Notes: a model not told the origin generated them from the letters alone. Positions 26,342-34,290 are shown, counted from the first letter of the stretch. The stretch is 64,000 nt of DNA from Sulfurisphaera ohwakuensis (GCF_009729055.1 NZ_CP045484.1:1612001-1676000), one strand, 5' to 3'. A program made the numbers and translations.

Positions 26342-26382
26342 TTTTGGGAGTACCGTTTAAGGCGGGGATAGATACCCCCTTT
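26339..26382 (-). repeat. Right terminal inverted repeat of the ISH3-type element
   Basis: The complement of this 44-base segment matches the left repeat. It also contains the stop codon of the transposase gene (tga at 26339-26341) and part of the frame that leads into tnpB. Confidence 0.85.
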
Positions 26383-27659
26383 GTAGAAATATTTTTTAAT
26401 CCACTCTCGAACATTTTATTAATGCCCAACGTAGGGTTCCGCTTTCGTGCATATGCTGACGATCAAACAATTAGGGCGTTAAAAGCCCAGTTGAGGTTAG
26501 CATGTGAGATGTACAACACCCTACGCTGGGCAGATATCTATTTCTACCAAAGGGACGGAAAGGGTCTTACACAAACGGAGTTAAGACAGCTCGCTCTAGA
26601 TCTAAGAAAGCAAGATAAGGAGTACCAACAACTCTACTCACAAGTAGTACAGCAAATTGCCGATCGTTATTACGATGCTAGGGATAGGTTCTTCAAAGGT
26701 CTAGCACACTTTCCTAAGGAGAAGAAACCCCATAAGTACTACTCTCTTGTTTACCCACAAAGTGGATGGAAAATACTTGAGAGCAGGGAAATAAGGACTA
26801 AGAGTAGGAAGAATAAGAAGAAGCTGGTGTTATTGAGGTTATCAAATCTCGGCGTGTTTAAGGTCATTGTTCATAGGGACTTCCCGCTTGACAAAGTTAA
26901 GAGGGTGGTAGTTAAACTAACACGTTCAGAGAGAGTATATGTCTCCTTCATAGTTGAAGGTGTTGGATTCTCTCAATTCCCAAAGACTGGTAAGGTAGTT
27001 GCAATAGATGTTGGGGTAGAGAAACTCCTAACCACGAGTGATGGGTTCTATTTCCCTAACTTGAGACCTTATGAGAGGGCACTTGAGAAGATAAGGAAAC
27101 TCCACAAGGTTCTCTCGAGGAAGGAGTTCTTGTCGAAAAATTGGTTTAAAGGAAAAGTGAAGTTAGCTAGGGGTTATGAACACTTGAAGAACTTGAGACA
27201 AGACCTCTATATGAAGTTGGGTAAGTGGTTTGCACAACATTATGACGTTGTAGTAATGGAGGATATAGATGTTAAACAACTGGTGGAGGAGTCAGAAAGG
27301 AAGTTGAGGATGAGGTTACACGATGTTGCATTCCATGAGTTGAAGAGAATACTAGAATATCAGTTGGAAAAATATGGAAAGAAACTGTTGCTAATAAATC
27401 CAGCATATACTTCAAAGATGTGTGCTAAATGCGGGTACGTAAAGAAGGAGTTAACTTTGACTGACCGTGTGTTCAGCTGTCCTAAGTGTGGTTGGGTTAC
27501 TGATCGTGACTATAACGCTTGCTTAAACATGTTGAAGAGATCGGGGTGGGAGCCATCCTTAGTGCCTGTGGAGCTCCACCCTCTACCCGTAGCGAAAAGC
27601 TACGGGCAAGGTGGGGCTATGAAGCAGGAAGCTCCGCCCTTCAGGGCGGGGTAGCTCAC
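26383..27659 (+). mobile_element. TnpB-carrying (IS200/IS605-type) element, left end missing
   Basis: The element carries tnpB but no tnpA. Its right end is recognisable: a hairpin (ccgccct-tca-gggcggg, about 27634-27650) followed by gtagctcac, after which the host gene resumes at 27660. In this family the element inserts 3' of a short target and ends in a similar sequence; TTCAC on the left and CTCAC at the right end fit that pattern. The left end was probably removed when the ISH3-type element inserted next to it. The 3' end of tnpB and its downstream hairpin are where the guide (omega) RNA is normally encoded. Confidence 0.75.
26422..27654 (+). CDS. tnpB: TnpB RNA-guided nuclease (IS605 OrfB)
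   Basis: 410 residues from the ATG at 26422 ([20 protein letters not shown]); the frame is open to 26338 but that part lies in the neighbouring element. The N-terminal helix-turn-helix region is followed by a RuvC-like nuclease with D196 ([11 protein letters not shown]), E280 ([11 protein letters not shown]) and D363 ([11 protein letters not shown]), and a zinc ribbon C-x-x-C...C-x-x-C ([16 protein letters not shown] through CPKCG). All catalytic residues are present, so the protein is probably functional. TnpB proteins cut DNA under guidance of an RNA made from the 3' end of the same element and help retain it. Confidence 0.93.
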   Translation: MPNVGFRFRAYADDQTIRALKAQLRLACEMYNTLRWADIYFYQRDGKGLTQTELRQLALDLRKQDKEYQQLYSQVVQQIADRYYDARDRFFKGLAHFPKEKKPHKYYSLVYPQSGWKILESREIRTKSRKNKKKLVLLRLSNLGVFKVIVHRDFPLDKVKRVVVKLTRSERVYVSFIVEGVGFSQFPKTGKVVAIDVGVEKLLTTSDGFYFPNLRPYERALEKIRKLHKVLSRKEFLSKNWFKGKVKLARGYEHLKNLRQDLYMKLGKWFAQHYDVVVMEDIDVKQLVEESERKLRMRLHDVAFHELKRILEYQLEKYGKKLLLINPAYTSKMCAKCGYVKKELTLTDRVFSCPKCGWVTDRDYNACLNMLKRSGWEPSLVPVELHPLPVAKSYGQGGAMKQEAPPFRAG

Positions 27660-27978
27660 TATAAACGTTACCAACTATATCAATCCCCTTTTCCGATATT
27701 TCCCTTATTTTAGGTAAATATATTCTTAGTCCAAAATCCGATATTTCCTTTAGCACATCTCGCACTAAGTTTTCTGCCACACCTTCTATTACCACATCTA
27801 CATTTCCTGTTCTATAGCTTCTACCAGAATACAATTCTGCAGCAAAACCACCAACAATAATAATCCTACCTAGACCCTTATCTTCCAAAAGAGCATTTAA
27901 AATTGCCAAAAACTTCAAGAAACGATCGGGTTCACTACCTTTTAATTCACTTATTCTTGAAAGTAATTCCCTAAGCAA
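27660..27978 (-). pseudogene. 5' part of a nucleotidyltransferase gene split by insertion
   Basis: Starts at a TTG (27978): MLRELLSRISELKGSEPDRF. It continues through IIIVGGFAAELYSGRSYRTG and NVDVVIEG, the GG...(x)DxDV-like core of minimal nucleotidyltransferases (MNT/AbiEii type; the first position of the metal pair reads N-V-D). At 27660 the TnpB element begins; the open frame then runs into it and stops inside tnpB. The C-terminal 27 residues lie at 25116-25033. Such proteins are often toxin or antitoxin components, here paired with the small gene at 27951-28154, which it overlaps by 28 bases. Confidence 0.75.
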
Positions 27979-28154
27979 CCAGTCTTGTAATATATTACAT
28001 AACCTTCTATTTTCCAGCAGCCCAACTCTTCAAGCAATTTCATGTTTTCTTCTCCCAACTTAGCCAGTCTCTTTAAATCCTCATCACTAATCTTACTACC
28101 TCTAGGTCTCGGTCTGTTCTCCAATAACTTTATTACTATTTTTGGATCTACCAC
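27951..28154 (-). CDS. Small partner protein of the nucleotidyltransferase
   Basis: 67 residues starting at a GTG (28154): MVDPKIVIKLLENRPRPRGS, then helical to LLEELGCWKIEGYVIYYKTG. It overlaps the start of the nucleotidyltransferase gene by 28 bases, which implies coupled translation, as in toxin-antitoxin style operons. I do not recognise the family. With its partner disrupted, it may be left without function. Confidence 0.5.
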   Translation of the reverse strand: MVDPKIVIKLLENRPRPRGSKISDEDLKRLAKLGEENMKLLEELGCWKIEGYVIYYKTGCLGNYFQE

Positions 28155-28220
28155 ACGATTACCTATTGCCTATGCTAATTAAAGTTTTGTTAGAGTAATT
28201 TATGGAAATCTTTCCCTGAT

Positions 28221-28461
28221 TTATGAGACCCTAGTTAAGGGATTTAATAGGCTAATAGTGTCCTCTATTTTAATGTAGTTAATTATTTTTACAATTAGGT
28301 CTTTATAATACTTTACGTTAAATTCCCTTCTTTAATGGTTTTAATAGCTTTGGTGAGACCGTAAAATTTTCTATCTTTATTAAACAAGATCTTTTATCTC
28401 TAACCTTAGTACCGAGGATAACTTTAACGAACAATTCTGAAAACGAGTGAGCATTGTAATT
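28221..28461 (-). pseudogene. Frameshifted relic of an unknown protein gene
   Basis: The minus strand reads NAHSFSELFVKVILGTKVRD through KIENFTVSPKLLKPLKKGI, then a stop. Removing one T near 28327 continues it as NVKYYKDLIVKIINYIKIED to a natural stop at 28221-28223. Together this is about 78 protein-like residues. The start is missing. The family is not recognised, but the fluent reading across a single base change makes a recent relic credible. Confidence 0.4.
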
Positions 28462-28591
28462 CTATTACAAACAATCTTCTTTTTACTTGAATAATAACAT
28501 GGTGTCTTCACTAGGGTATAAATTTATTAATTAATGAAAATCTTTACAAAGAGAAGATACTAAGAAAAGGTTTTATACATCCTAATGTGAA

Positions 28592-28625
28592 TATAGAAAT
28601 ATAAATATCATAATGACGACACTAT
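28592..28625 (+). repeat. 34-base inverted repeat, copy A
   Basis: This 34-base segment recurs as its reverse complement at 31391-31424 with only two mismatches. It combines a TATA-like core (aaatataaata) with the block atgacgacactat. The two copies flank the structured-RNA candidate and the E1 beta/alpha genes. Copy A would place a transcription start near 28630 on the plus strand. Confidence 0.75.
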
Positions 28626-28629
28626 GAGT

Positions 28630-28770
28630 GTAGGCATTAAATATGTGGTGATTATAATTCAGGCTGGCTAATGTCGCCTGCAGGCAAGAGAGTTAAATTA
28701 GGAGTGGCTCATCTCTTAGTAGGAACGTGTGTTTTCATGCAGTCATGAAATCGAAAGTTCCTTGTAATAT
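28630..28770 (+). ncRNA. Candidate structured non-coding RNA
   Basis: Downstream of the TATA-like core in repeat A. Two stem-loops can be drawn: CAGGC (28660-28664) with GCCTG (28676-28680); and a longer one with AGGAAC (28721-28726) pairing GTTCCT (28757-28762), a symmetric six-by-six internal loop, and an inner 7-bp stem TTTCATG (28733-28739) with CATGAAA (28744-28750) closed by a four-base loop. G+C is higher than in the surroundings. No protein frame covers it. It does not match tRNA, SRP RNA, RNase P RNA or a C/D box RNA as far as I can tell. Confidence 0.4.
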
Positions 28771-29252
28771 TACATCAAAGTAATACTATTGTTTAATCAT
28801 TTTTAAATTAAATAAGTCTCTCTAAAGGTGTTGTCTATCTTGAGAAAATAGAGAATAAATAGCCTATGTATAGGTAAGGGTTGTAGTGCTAATCATAAAA
28901 ACCTTTAACCTTAATCATTTTTAAAATAACGTTTACTCTTCATATTTATAGACTTTTTCAATTATCATTTTACGGAAAATCTAGGAATAAATAGTTTTCA
29001 AAAATAATAAGTTTTAAATTACGAATCTTTTATCTTAAAACACTTAAATATTACCATATATCTTAATATTATGAATAAGTGTTTGCGTAAATGTTCATTA
29101 AAATTCAGAATGTAAAGATTTCCCTAAAGATGTTATTCTGTAAATTGCATAGAAAAATTTTAACGTTTGCTCTAGTGTTTTTCAAATATTTTCGAATTTG
29201 ATGATTGTTTGAGAACAGTCGAAAAAAAACTTAATCTTCTTAAAACTGAATT

Positions 29253-30248
29253 TTACACTAACTTTTTAGCCTTCTCATATATTGCATTCACACTGGGTAT
29301 TACTGCTTCTTCTAACGGTTTTGAAAACGGAATGGGAACATCTGGAACAGCTAACCTCTCAATTGGTACCTTTAAATCCTTTAGTGCTTTAGATTGTATT
29401 CTAAACGTAATTTCACCCGTCATTCCATAACTCATATAATCCTCATCAACAATTAATACTCTGCCAGTCTTTTTTGCGGATTTAATAATTGTATCTTCAT
29501 CCAATGGTACTAAAGTTCTCAAATCAATAACCTCAGCAGAAATACCATCTTTCTGAAGCATTTCAGCTGCTTTTAAACTTCTATGTACCATTAACCCAAC
29601 ACCTATTATAGTTATGTCACTTCCTTCTCTCCTTATAGCTGCCTTACCAAACTCGACTTCATAGGGCTCATCTGGAATTTCCTCTTCGGTTCCTTCAAAG
29701 GGCAGGAACGGTAATCCAGTAAGGAGCTTATGACCGAATATTACAACGGGATTAGGATCTCTCAATGCTTTTACGGTTAAACCTTTTGCATCATAAGGCG
29801 TTGAAGGTATTACTACCTTAAATCCTGGTAAATGAGCAAAAAGACTATATAGTACTTGAGAATGTTGTGCAGAATCTCCATACCCGCCACCAATAGCAGT
29901 TATTACTGTTACCGGCATTGGGAATTGCCCACCACTCATATAATAATTCTTTGCCATATGATTAAACATTTGATCAAACCCCGCTCCAAGGAAATCCACA
30001 AACATTAAGGAAACTACTGGATGTAAACCAACTGCTGCAGCACCAACACTTATTCCCATAAAAGTTTGTTCAGTTATTGGAGTATCAATTACTCTCCTTC
30101 TACCAAACTTCTCAAAAAGACCTTGTGTAAAGCCGAAAACTGCACCCCAATACGTTACATCCTCTCCTAAGACTACTATTCTGTCATTTCTTTCCATTTC
30201 TTGAGCTATTGCATTAGCTATTGCTTGGGCTATGCCCTTAATTTTCAT
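29253..30248 (-). CDS. 2-oxoacid dehydrogenase E1 component, beta subunit
   Basis: 331 residues of the transketolase-like E1 beta family. Motifs: IVVLGEDVTYWGAVFGFTQG, RVIDTPITEQTFMGISVGAA, then PVTVITAIGGGYGDSAQHSQ and the C-terminal VLIVDEDYMSYGMTGEITFR. It pairs with the alpha subunit, whose stop it overlaps by four bases (ATGA-type coupling). Together they bind thiamine diphosphate and decarboxylate a 2-oxoacid such as pyruvate, a branched-chain oxoacid or acetoin. No E2 or E3 gene is next to them. Confidence 0.9.
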   Translation of the reverse strand: MKIKGIAQAIANAIAQEMERNDRIVVLGEDVTYWGAVFGFTQGLFEKFGRRRVIDTPITEQTFMGISVGAAAVGLHPVVSLMFVDFLGAGFDQMFNHMAKNYYMSGGQFPMPVTVITAIGGGYGDSAQHSQVLYSLFAHLPGFKVVIPSTPYDAKGLTVKALRDPNPVVIFGHKLLTGLPFLPFEGTEEEIPDEPYEVEFGKAAIRREGSDITIIGVGLMVHRSLKAAEMLQKDGISAEVIDLRTLVPLDEDTIIKSAKKTGRVLIVDEDYMSYGMTGEITFRIQSKALKDLKVPIERLAVPDVPIPFSKPLEEAVIPSVNAIYEKAKKLV

Positions 30249-31282
30249 GCAAACACCCCAACAAAAGCCTCATTAGGATCGGGTAAAGGAGATTCAATTG
30301 CAAACTTAATTGCTTCACTTACTTCTTTCTTAGCTTCTTCTTTAATTTTATTTAACTTATCTTCATCAGCATAACCTAACTTCAATAATCTATTCTCATG
30401 CCTCCTTATGGGATCTACAGTGTACCAGAACTCAACTTCTTCTTTACTCCTATATTCTTCAGTATCTCCTTCAAAATGACCTACATATCTATAAGTTAAT
30501 GCCTCTATTAGAGTTGGACCAAAACCTCTTCTAGCCTTTTCAACAGCTTTTTTAGCTGTAATATAAACATCGACAACATCCATTCCATCAACTAAATAAG
30601 ATAGAACATTATTTGCTAATCCTTGTTGATAATGAAAAGTTGTAGCCATGGTTAACGATTTTGGAGTAGAGTCAGCATATTTATTGTCTTCAATAACAAT
30701 TACTAATGGAAGCTCCCATGAACTGGCAAGATTTAACGTTTCAAAAAACGTTCCATGATTTGAAGCACCCTCTCCAGCAAATGCAAATGCTACATTATCC
30801 TTACCAAGATATTTAAATGCAAATGCTGCTCCCGCAGCTTGTGGAAACGATGCACCAACAATACCACTACAAGCAAAATTCTTAGTTTTATCAAACAAAT
30901 GCATATGTCCACCTTTACCCCTACATAAACCTGTTACTTTTCCAAATATTTCCGCGGCCAGTTTCTTTAAATCAACACCTTTAGCTATAGCATGATGATG
31001 AGGTCTATGAGTACTTATCACAACATCCTCATCACGAGCATTGTATAAAGTCCCTACAGCTATAGCCTCTTGACCTATAGATAGATGCATTTCACCTCTT
31101 ATTAAACCTACAGCCATGTTGAATGGATTTTTATCTTGATTATATATTCGCTTAATTTCTTCCTCAAAATACCTAGATAAAACCATTCTCCTATACATTT
31201 CTAGTAAATCACTAGCTTTTATTCTATTCTCTTCTAAAATAAATTGTAAATCTTTTAGTGTGGGCTCAGGTTTTATAATCAT
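30245..31282 (-). CDS. 2-oxoacid dehydrogenase E1 component, alpha subunit
   Basis: 345 residues. The thiamine-diphosphate motif is AFAFAGEGASNHGTFFETLN through VIVIEDNKYADSTP (G-E-G...N). Other family motifs are RGEMHLSIGQEAIAVGTLY, HRPHHHAIAKGVDLKKLAAE and GKGGHMHLFDKTKNFACSG. It is the first gene of the alpha-beta pair on the minus strand. A TATA-like box (tttataaaga, about 31303-31312) lies about 26 bases upstream, giving a leaderless start. A second TATA-like core, in repeat B, lies about 130 bases upstream. Archaeal complexes of this kind act on pyruvate or branched-chain oxoacids; substrate is unassigned. Confidence 0.9.
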   Translation of the reverse strand: MIIKPEPTLKDLQFILEENRIKASDLLEMYRRMVLSRYFEEEIKRIYNQDKNPFNMAVGLIRGEMHLSIGQEAIAVGTLYNARDEDVVISTHRPHHHAIAKGVDLKKLAAEIFGKVTGLCRGKGGHMHLFDKTKNFACSGIVGASFPQAAGAAFAFKYLGKDNVAFAFAGEGASNHGTFFETLNLASSWELPLVIVIEDNKYADSTPKSLTMATTFHYQQGLANNVLSYLVDGMDVVDVYITAKKAVEKARRGFGPTLIEALTYRYVGHFEGDTEEYRSKEEVEFWYTVDPIRRHENRLLKLGYADEDKLNKIKEEAKKEVSEAIKFAIESPLPDPNEAFVGVFA

Positions 31283-31390
31283 ACTAAAAAATATGGTAAT
31301 ACTCTTTATAAACTTTTATATGAATAGAAAGACAAGTATGTAATTTATGTTTATTTTATGTTAAATTAAAGATAATGATAAGTATAGGTG

Positions 31391-31424
31391 ATAGTGTCGT
31401 CATTGTGCTATTTATATTTCTATA
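31391..31424 (-). repeat. 34-base inverted repeat, copy B
   Basis: The reverse complement of copy A (28592-28625), 32 of 34 bases identical. In this orientation its TATA-like core would drive transcription leftwards toward the E1 alpha gene. A weaker relative of the block (tagtgtcgtccat) occurs at 33446-33458 between the vapBC pairs. Confidence 0.75.
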
Positions 31425-31580
31425 AATTTTAATCACATAGCAATATGTTAATTCAATATTTATACCCTTTATAAAGAAAGGCCATTTAATAAATTTATAT
31501 ATACAAATGATTACACTATCTCCAACTCACGATTTACCTAATAAACACAAAAATATATTTGTTAGTGCAAAAAGAGCTAT

Positions 31581-32564
31581 GTGTTTAAGTTACAATATCC
31601 TAAAACTCAAGTTATTTACGGTAATGATGCTCTTGAGTGGTTAAGCGGTATAAAAAGTAGTAAAGTGGCTATAGTTACAACTAGAAGTTTACTGAATAGT
31701 AAACTATTATTAAATATATTGAGCTTAATTAAGGGTGATGTTATTGAAGGACCCAGACAACATACCCCAGAGGAGGATGTAGATAAATTAGCCAGAGCTC
31801 TCTCAAATTACGATACTGTTATAGGTTTGGGTGGGGGGAGTATAATTGATGGTATAAAAATAACCTTTCGGGGATATTATATAGCAGTACCTACAACATT
31901 TGCTGGAGCAGAGCATACGCAATCTGGAGGTTTTACATCGGAAGGGTTAAAGAAAAGTAAAATTGGAAAGGATATTGATGTGGTAATTTTAGACCCAAGG
32001 GCTACATTAGAGACTCCTAAATGGTTACTTTTGGCGTCTGGAGTTAGGGCTATAGATCACGCAATAGAAGCCTTATATTCTAAAGATTCAAATCCATTTA
32101 CAGATTCATTAGCAATTGAGGGATTTAAGAAATTAATAAGATGTTTAAAAGATGTGGATTCGCTAGAGAATAGAGGATTATGTCAAATTGGAGCTTGGTT
32201 ATCTTCACTAACAATGAGATATGTAAGGATGGGGATAAGTCATGTTTTTGGATATGTATATGGTCCAAGATATAACATTCCGCATGGTATCACGTCTTGT
32301 ATTTCTCTTCCTCATGCAATAAAGCTAAACTATGAAATTGCTAAAAATAAATTACGAGAAATCGAAATTAATGAAGCTCCTTTATATGAATTTATGGAAA
32401 GATTTTTGACTAGTCTAGGTATAAGGAAAAAACTCAGTGAGTATGCTAAGCTAGAAGATGCCTTAAAGTACGTCGATGTTTTTGTGAATTTAGTTAATAA
32501 TAGTGGCAATCCAATAAAAATTGATATTGGAACTGCTAAGAAATTCATTAAGGAGGTTTACTAA
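31581..32564 (+). CDS. Iron-containing (group III) alcohol dehydrogenase-like protein
   Basis: 327 residues starting at a GTG (31581); an ATG two bases earlier is out of frame. The NAD(P)-binding loop is TVIGLGGGSIIDGIK, then PTTFAGAEHTQSG. Metal-binding histidines lie in GVRAIDHAIEAL and in MGISHVFGYVYGPRYNIPHG, with the aspartate likely in VVILDPRATLETP. It is a little short for the family (about 380) and resembles the maleylacetate reductase / glycerol-type branch. A TATA-like stretch (aaatatattt, near 31551) supports a leaderless start. It is divergent from the E1 genes. Substrate unknown. Confidence 0.85.
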   Translation: MFKLQYPKTQVIYGNDALEWLSGIKSSKVAIVTTRSLLNSKLLLNILSLIKGDVIEGPRQHTPEEDVDKLARALSNYDTVIGLGGGSIIDGIKITFRGYYIAVPTTFAGAEHTQSGGFTSEGLKKSKIGKDIDVVILDPRATLETPKWLLLASGVRAIDHAIEALYSKDSNPFTDSLAIEGFKKLIRCLKDVDSLENRGLCQIGAWLSSLTMRYVRMGISHVFGYVYGPRYNIPHGITSCISLPHAIKLNYEIAKNKLREIEINEAPLYEFMERFLTSLGIRKKLSEYAKLEDALKYVDVFVNLVNNSGNPIKIDIGTAKKFIKEVY

Positions 32565-32590
32565 TTTTAAGAAGGAAAAAGTTAAACTAT

Positions 32591-33007
32591 CTATTGTTGT
32601 TTATAATCCTTTATGTGAACTACGAAAGGTAATTCTTTGACTTTTCTAATTAGTTTTTCATCAGCAGTATAAACTTTATCATTCAGAATTTTACCTAATG
32701 CTATATACGAGGCATCATATATTGTTATACCGTATCTAAGTAATAAGGAAACTATTTCGTCTAACATATCCTCGAAGCCATAAAGTGTTATCTGAAAATC
32801 GGATAAAATTTTACCTACTTCTTCTAATTCCTTTTCTCCCAGACCACAAGTATATTTTAACCCGTTTAATACTTCAAAGGGGAGAATGCAAGGTGCTGAT
32901 AAATCCTCTAAACCTTTTACATATGACTCCTTAAGAATTAATGCTTCTTTACTATAATTTTCATTAGCAAACCATTTTATTACAATTGAAGCATCTACGA
33001 CTGCCAA
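32591..33007 (-). CDS. vapC: VapC-type PIN-domain toxin
   Basis: 138 residues. It starts MAVVDASIVIKWFANENYSK, the PIN-domain opening with catalytic D5, followed by PCILPFEVLNGLKY (E), RYGITIYDASYIALGKIL (D) and YTADEKLIRKV (D). All four acidic positions of VapC ribonucleases appear to be present. It overlaps the antitoxin gene upstream by 13 bases. VapC toxins cleave RNA (often tRNA) and are held inactive by VapB. Confidence 0.9.
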   Translation of the reverse strand: MAVVDASIVIKWFANENYSKEALILKESYVKGLEDLSAPCILPFEVLNGLKYTCGLGEKELEEVGKILSDFQITLYGFEDMLDEIVSLLLRYGITIYDASYIALGKILNDKVYTADEKLIRKVKELPFVVHIKDYKQQ

Positions 33008-33210
33008 TTTCTATCTCTCCATTCTCTAATAACTTCTTCTGAGCTCTTACCGCCATAATTTAAGAAGAATTCATAAGATTTGATTGAGGCTTCTGCAATT
33101 CTCTTATAATCCTTTCTCCCTCTCTTCTTTTTCTTTTCTTCCTCCTCAATTACCTCTTCTATCTTCCTCCTTATTATTTCACTCCAATTTATATAACTCA
33201 ATTCGTCCAT
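32995..33210 (-). CDS. vapB: VapB-type antitoxin
   Basis: 71 residues. It contains the Sulfolobales VapB pattern YINWSEIIRRKIEEVIEEEE, a helix with a basic stretch (KKKKRGRKDYKR) and the toxin-binding tail EFFLNYGGKSSEEVIREWRD. It lies directly upstream of vapC with overlapping coding ends. The DNA-binding N-terminus is short, so it may be truncated relative to ribbon-helix-helix types, but the pairing with VapC makes the call firm. Confidence 0.85.
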   Translation of the reverse strand: MDELSYINWSEIIRRKIEEVIEEEEKKKKRGRKDYKRIAEASIKSYEFFLNYGGKSSEEVIREWRDRNWQS

Positions 33211-33607
33211 CTTTTTCTTTAACTTCTCATGATTCTTATGCTAATTACTGGCATATGTAAAGAATCGAATTCGTATATTATAAGATTTACATCTATGTAA
33301 TAAATGTATTACAGATATTTTACCACGTCACTAGCTTTTAATGATTACCGTATAGAGAGACGCTATCTAGTGTAGCTCTTTGTGGATAGCAAATTTATTT
33401 TGTATATTTTTTATTAGAAATAGTCGAATATCATTTACAAAATTTTAGTGTCGTCCATAGTTCATTAAATTTTTATCAAAGCAGATTTTTTGGAACATTC
33501 TTTTAAATTTGAGAAAAAATGATGAGTTTAACTTCTGATGAAAAAATACACTATGCAAAATAGTATACAAAGTAAACTTTATATACATAAGTTCTGATTT
33601 CTTTTAC
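33211..33607. other. Divergent promoter region between two vapBC pairs
   Basis: About 400 bases with no gene. It contains the promoters for both vapBC pairs, the palindrome at 33550-33564, a TATA-like box at 33578-33587, and a partial copy of the atgacgacacta block (33446-33458, inverted). Near 33517-33525 a box resembling tgatgag occurs but has no matching D box. Confidence 0.5.
33550..33564 (+). promoter_or_regulatory. Inverted repeat upstream of the vapB2 promoter (candidate operator)
   Basis: ACTAT and ATAGT are separated by five bases (ACTAT-gcaaa-ATAGT). The palindrome lies just upstream of the TATA-like box (ctttatatac, 33578-33587), which in turn sits about 26 bases before the antitoxin start at 33608. 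VapB proteins usually repress their own promoter by binding such repeats. Confidence 0.45.
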
Positions 33608-33853
33608 GTGACTGAAGTTATAAGAGTTAGTAAGGATGTGAAAGATAAATTAGTTAAAATTGCAGCTGAGTTGCAATTAAGTAAAGGTAAAAAGGTTAGT
33701 TTAAATGAGGCGATAGGATATTTAATAACTTTTTATGAAGAGAATAAAAGAAGTAAAAAAGATTCGCAGTTATTAATATCTCTTTTAGGTTCTGCTAAAG
33801 GGATTAGGGAAGAATTTGAGAGGTCTAGGATAGAAGATGAGAGTAGTAGTTGA
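33608..33853 (+). CDS. vapB: VapB-type antitoxin
   Basis: 81 residues starting at a GTG (33608) that coincides with the predicted transcription start. It opens MTEVIRVSKDVKDKLVKIAA, a typical ribbon-helix-helix/AbrB-like start, and ends with the toxin-binding GIREEFERSRIEDE. It overlaps the vapC start by 17 bases, so translation is coupled. Confidence 0.85.
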   Translation: MTEVIRVSKDVKDKLVKIAAELQLSKGKKVSLNEAIGYLITFYEENKRSKKDSQLLISLLGSAKGIREEFERSRIEDESSS

Positions 33854-34241
33854 TACTGGAGTATTGGTTGAGGTTTTAGAAGGCTCTGAACTCGGAGAGA
33901 AATTTATCCAGTTAGTCAGTAAAGGGAAATTAGAACCTATAATCACTAATCTAACTCTAGTCGAGTTAACTTATATTATATGTAGAAGATATGGAATAGA
34001 TAAAGCCAGAGAACTAATCATGAAACTTTTAGATTCAGGTTATTTCGAGCTAGTTAATGCATTAGATTTTGCTGACGAGATTGTTAAAGTAAAGTGTAAT
34101 AATTCTCTTTCTATAATTGATGCGTCAGTTATCGCTACGGCTAAGGGGCTCGGGATTACTGCATTGTTTAAAATGGAAAAGGAGTTAAAAGATAAGAAAA
34201 TAGATAATTTAATATTTATTGAAAATCTTACTAATATTTAA
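33837..34241 (+). CDS. vapC: VapC-type PIN-domain toxin
   Basis: 134 residues. Catalytic residues can be read in MRVVVDTGVLVEVLEGSE (D6), NLTLVELTYIICRRYG (E), NNSLSIIDASVIATAKGL (D) and the degenerate C-terminal position ALFKMEKELKD, where the usual aspartate of 'T-x-D-x-x' is replaced by M-E. The overlapping antitoxin makes this a complete pair. It is the third vapBC locus within 16 kb. Confidence 0.88.
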   Translation: MRVVVDTGVLVEVLEGSELGEKFIQLVSKGKLEPIITNLTLVELTYIICRRYGIDKARELIMKLLDSGYFELVNALDFADEIVKVKCNNSLSIIDASVIATAKGLGITALFKMEKELKDKKIDNLIFIENLTNI

Positions 34242-34290
34242 TTTAGAAATAGTATATGTATTCAATAATAGCATAGAAGATACTTAACCT

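Larger units (their letters stand above)
25117..26382 (+). mobile_element. ISH3-family insertion sequence
   Basis: A 1266-base element bounded by 44-base imperfect inverted repeats at 25117-25160 and 26339-26382, both containing the segment cggtactcccaaaatca (or its complement). It carries one transposase gene (25292-26341). No target duplication is visible: left flank ends ggttc and right flank starts gtaga. The lack of a duplication and the missing end of the adjacent TnpB element suggest insertion followed by an adjacent deletion. Confidence 0.85.
28155..29252. other. Gene-poor kilobase with relics and an RNA candidate
   Basis: About 1.1 kb without an intact gene. It holds a frameshifted relic (28221-28461), one arm of a 34-base inverted repeat (28592-28625) and a hairpin-rich stretch (28630-28770), each listed separately. 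The rest (28800-29200) is A/T-rich with no recognised content. Confidence 0.6.

Noticed and set aside
26338-26421. N-terminal extension of TnpB into the ISH3-type element
   Set aside because: It consists of the right inverted repeat of the neighbouring element; the family start is at the ATG at 26422.
29209-29430. Plus-strand frame of 73 codons at 29209-29430
   Set aside because: It is antisense to the end of the E1 beta gene, which has clear family motifs.
33517-33545. Possible C/D box small RNA (tgatgag followed by ctgatga)
   Set aside because: A C-like and an overlapping D'/C'-like box are present, but no final D box (CTGA) follows at a fitting distance and no terminal stem is seen.
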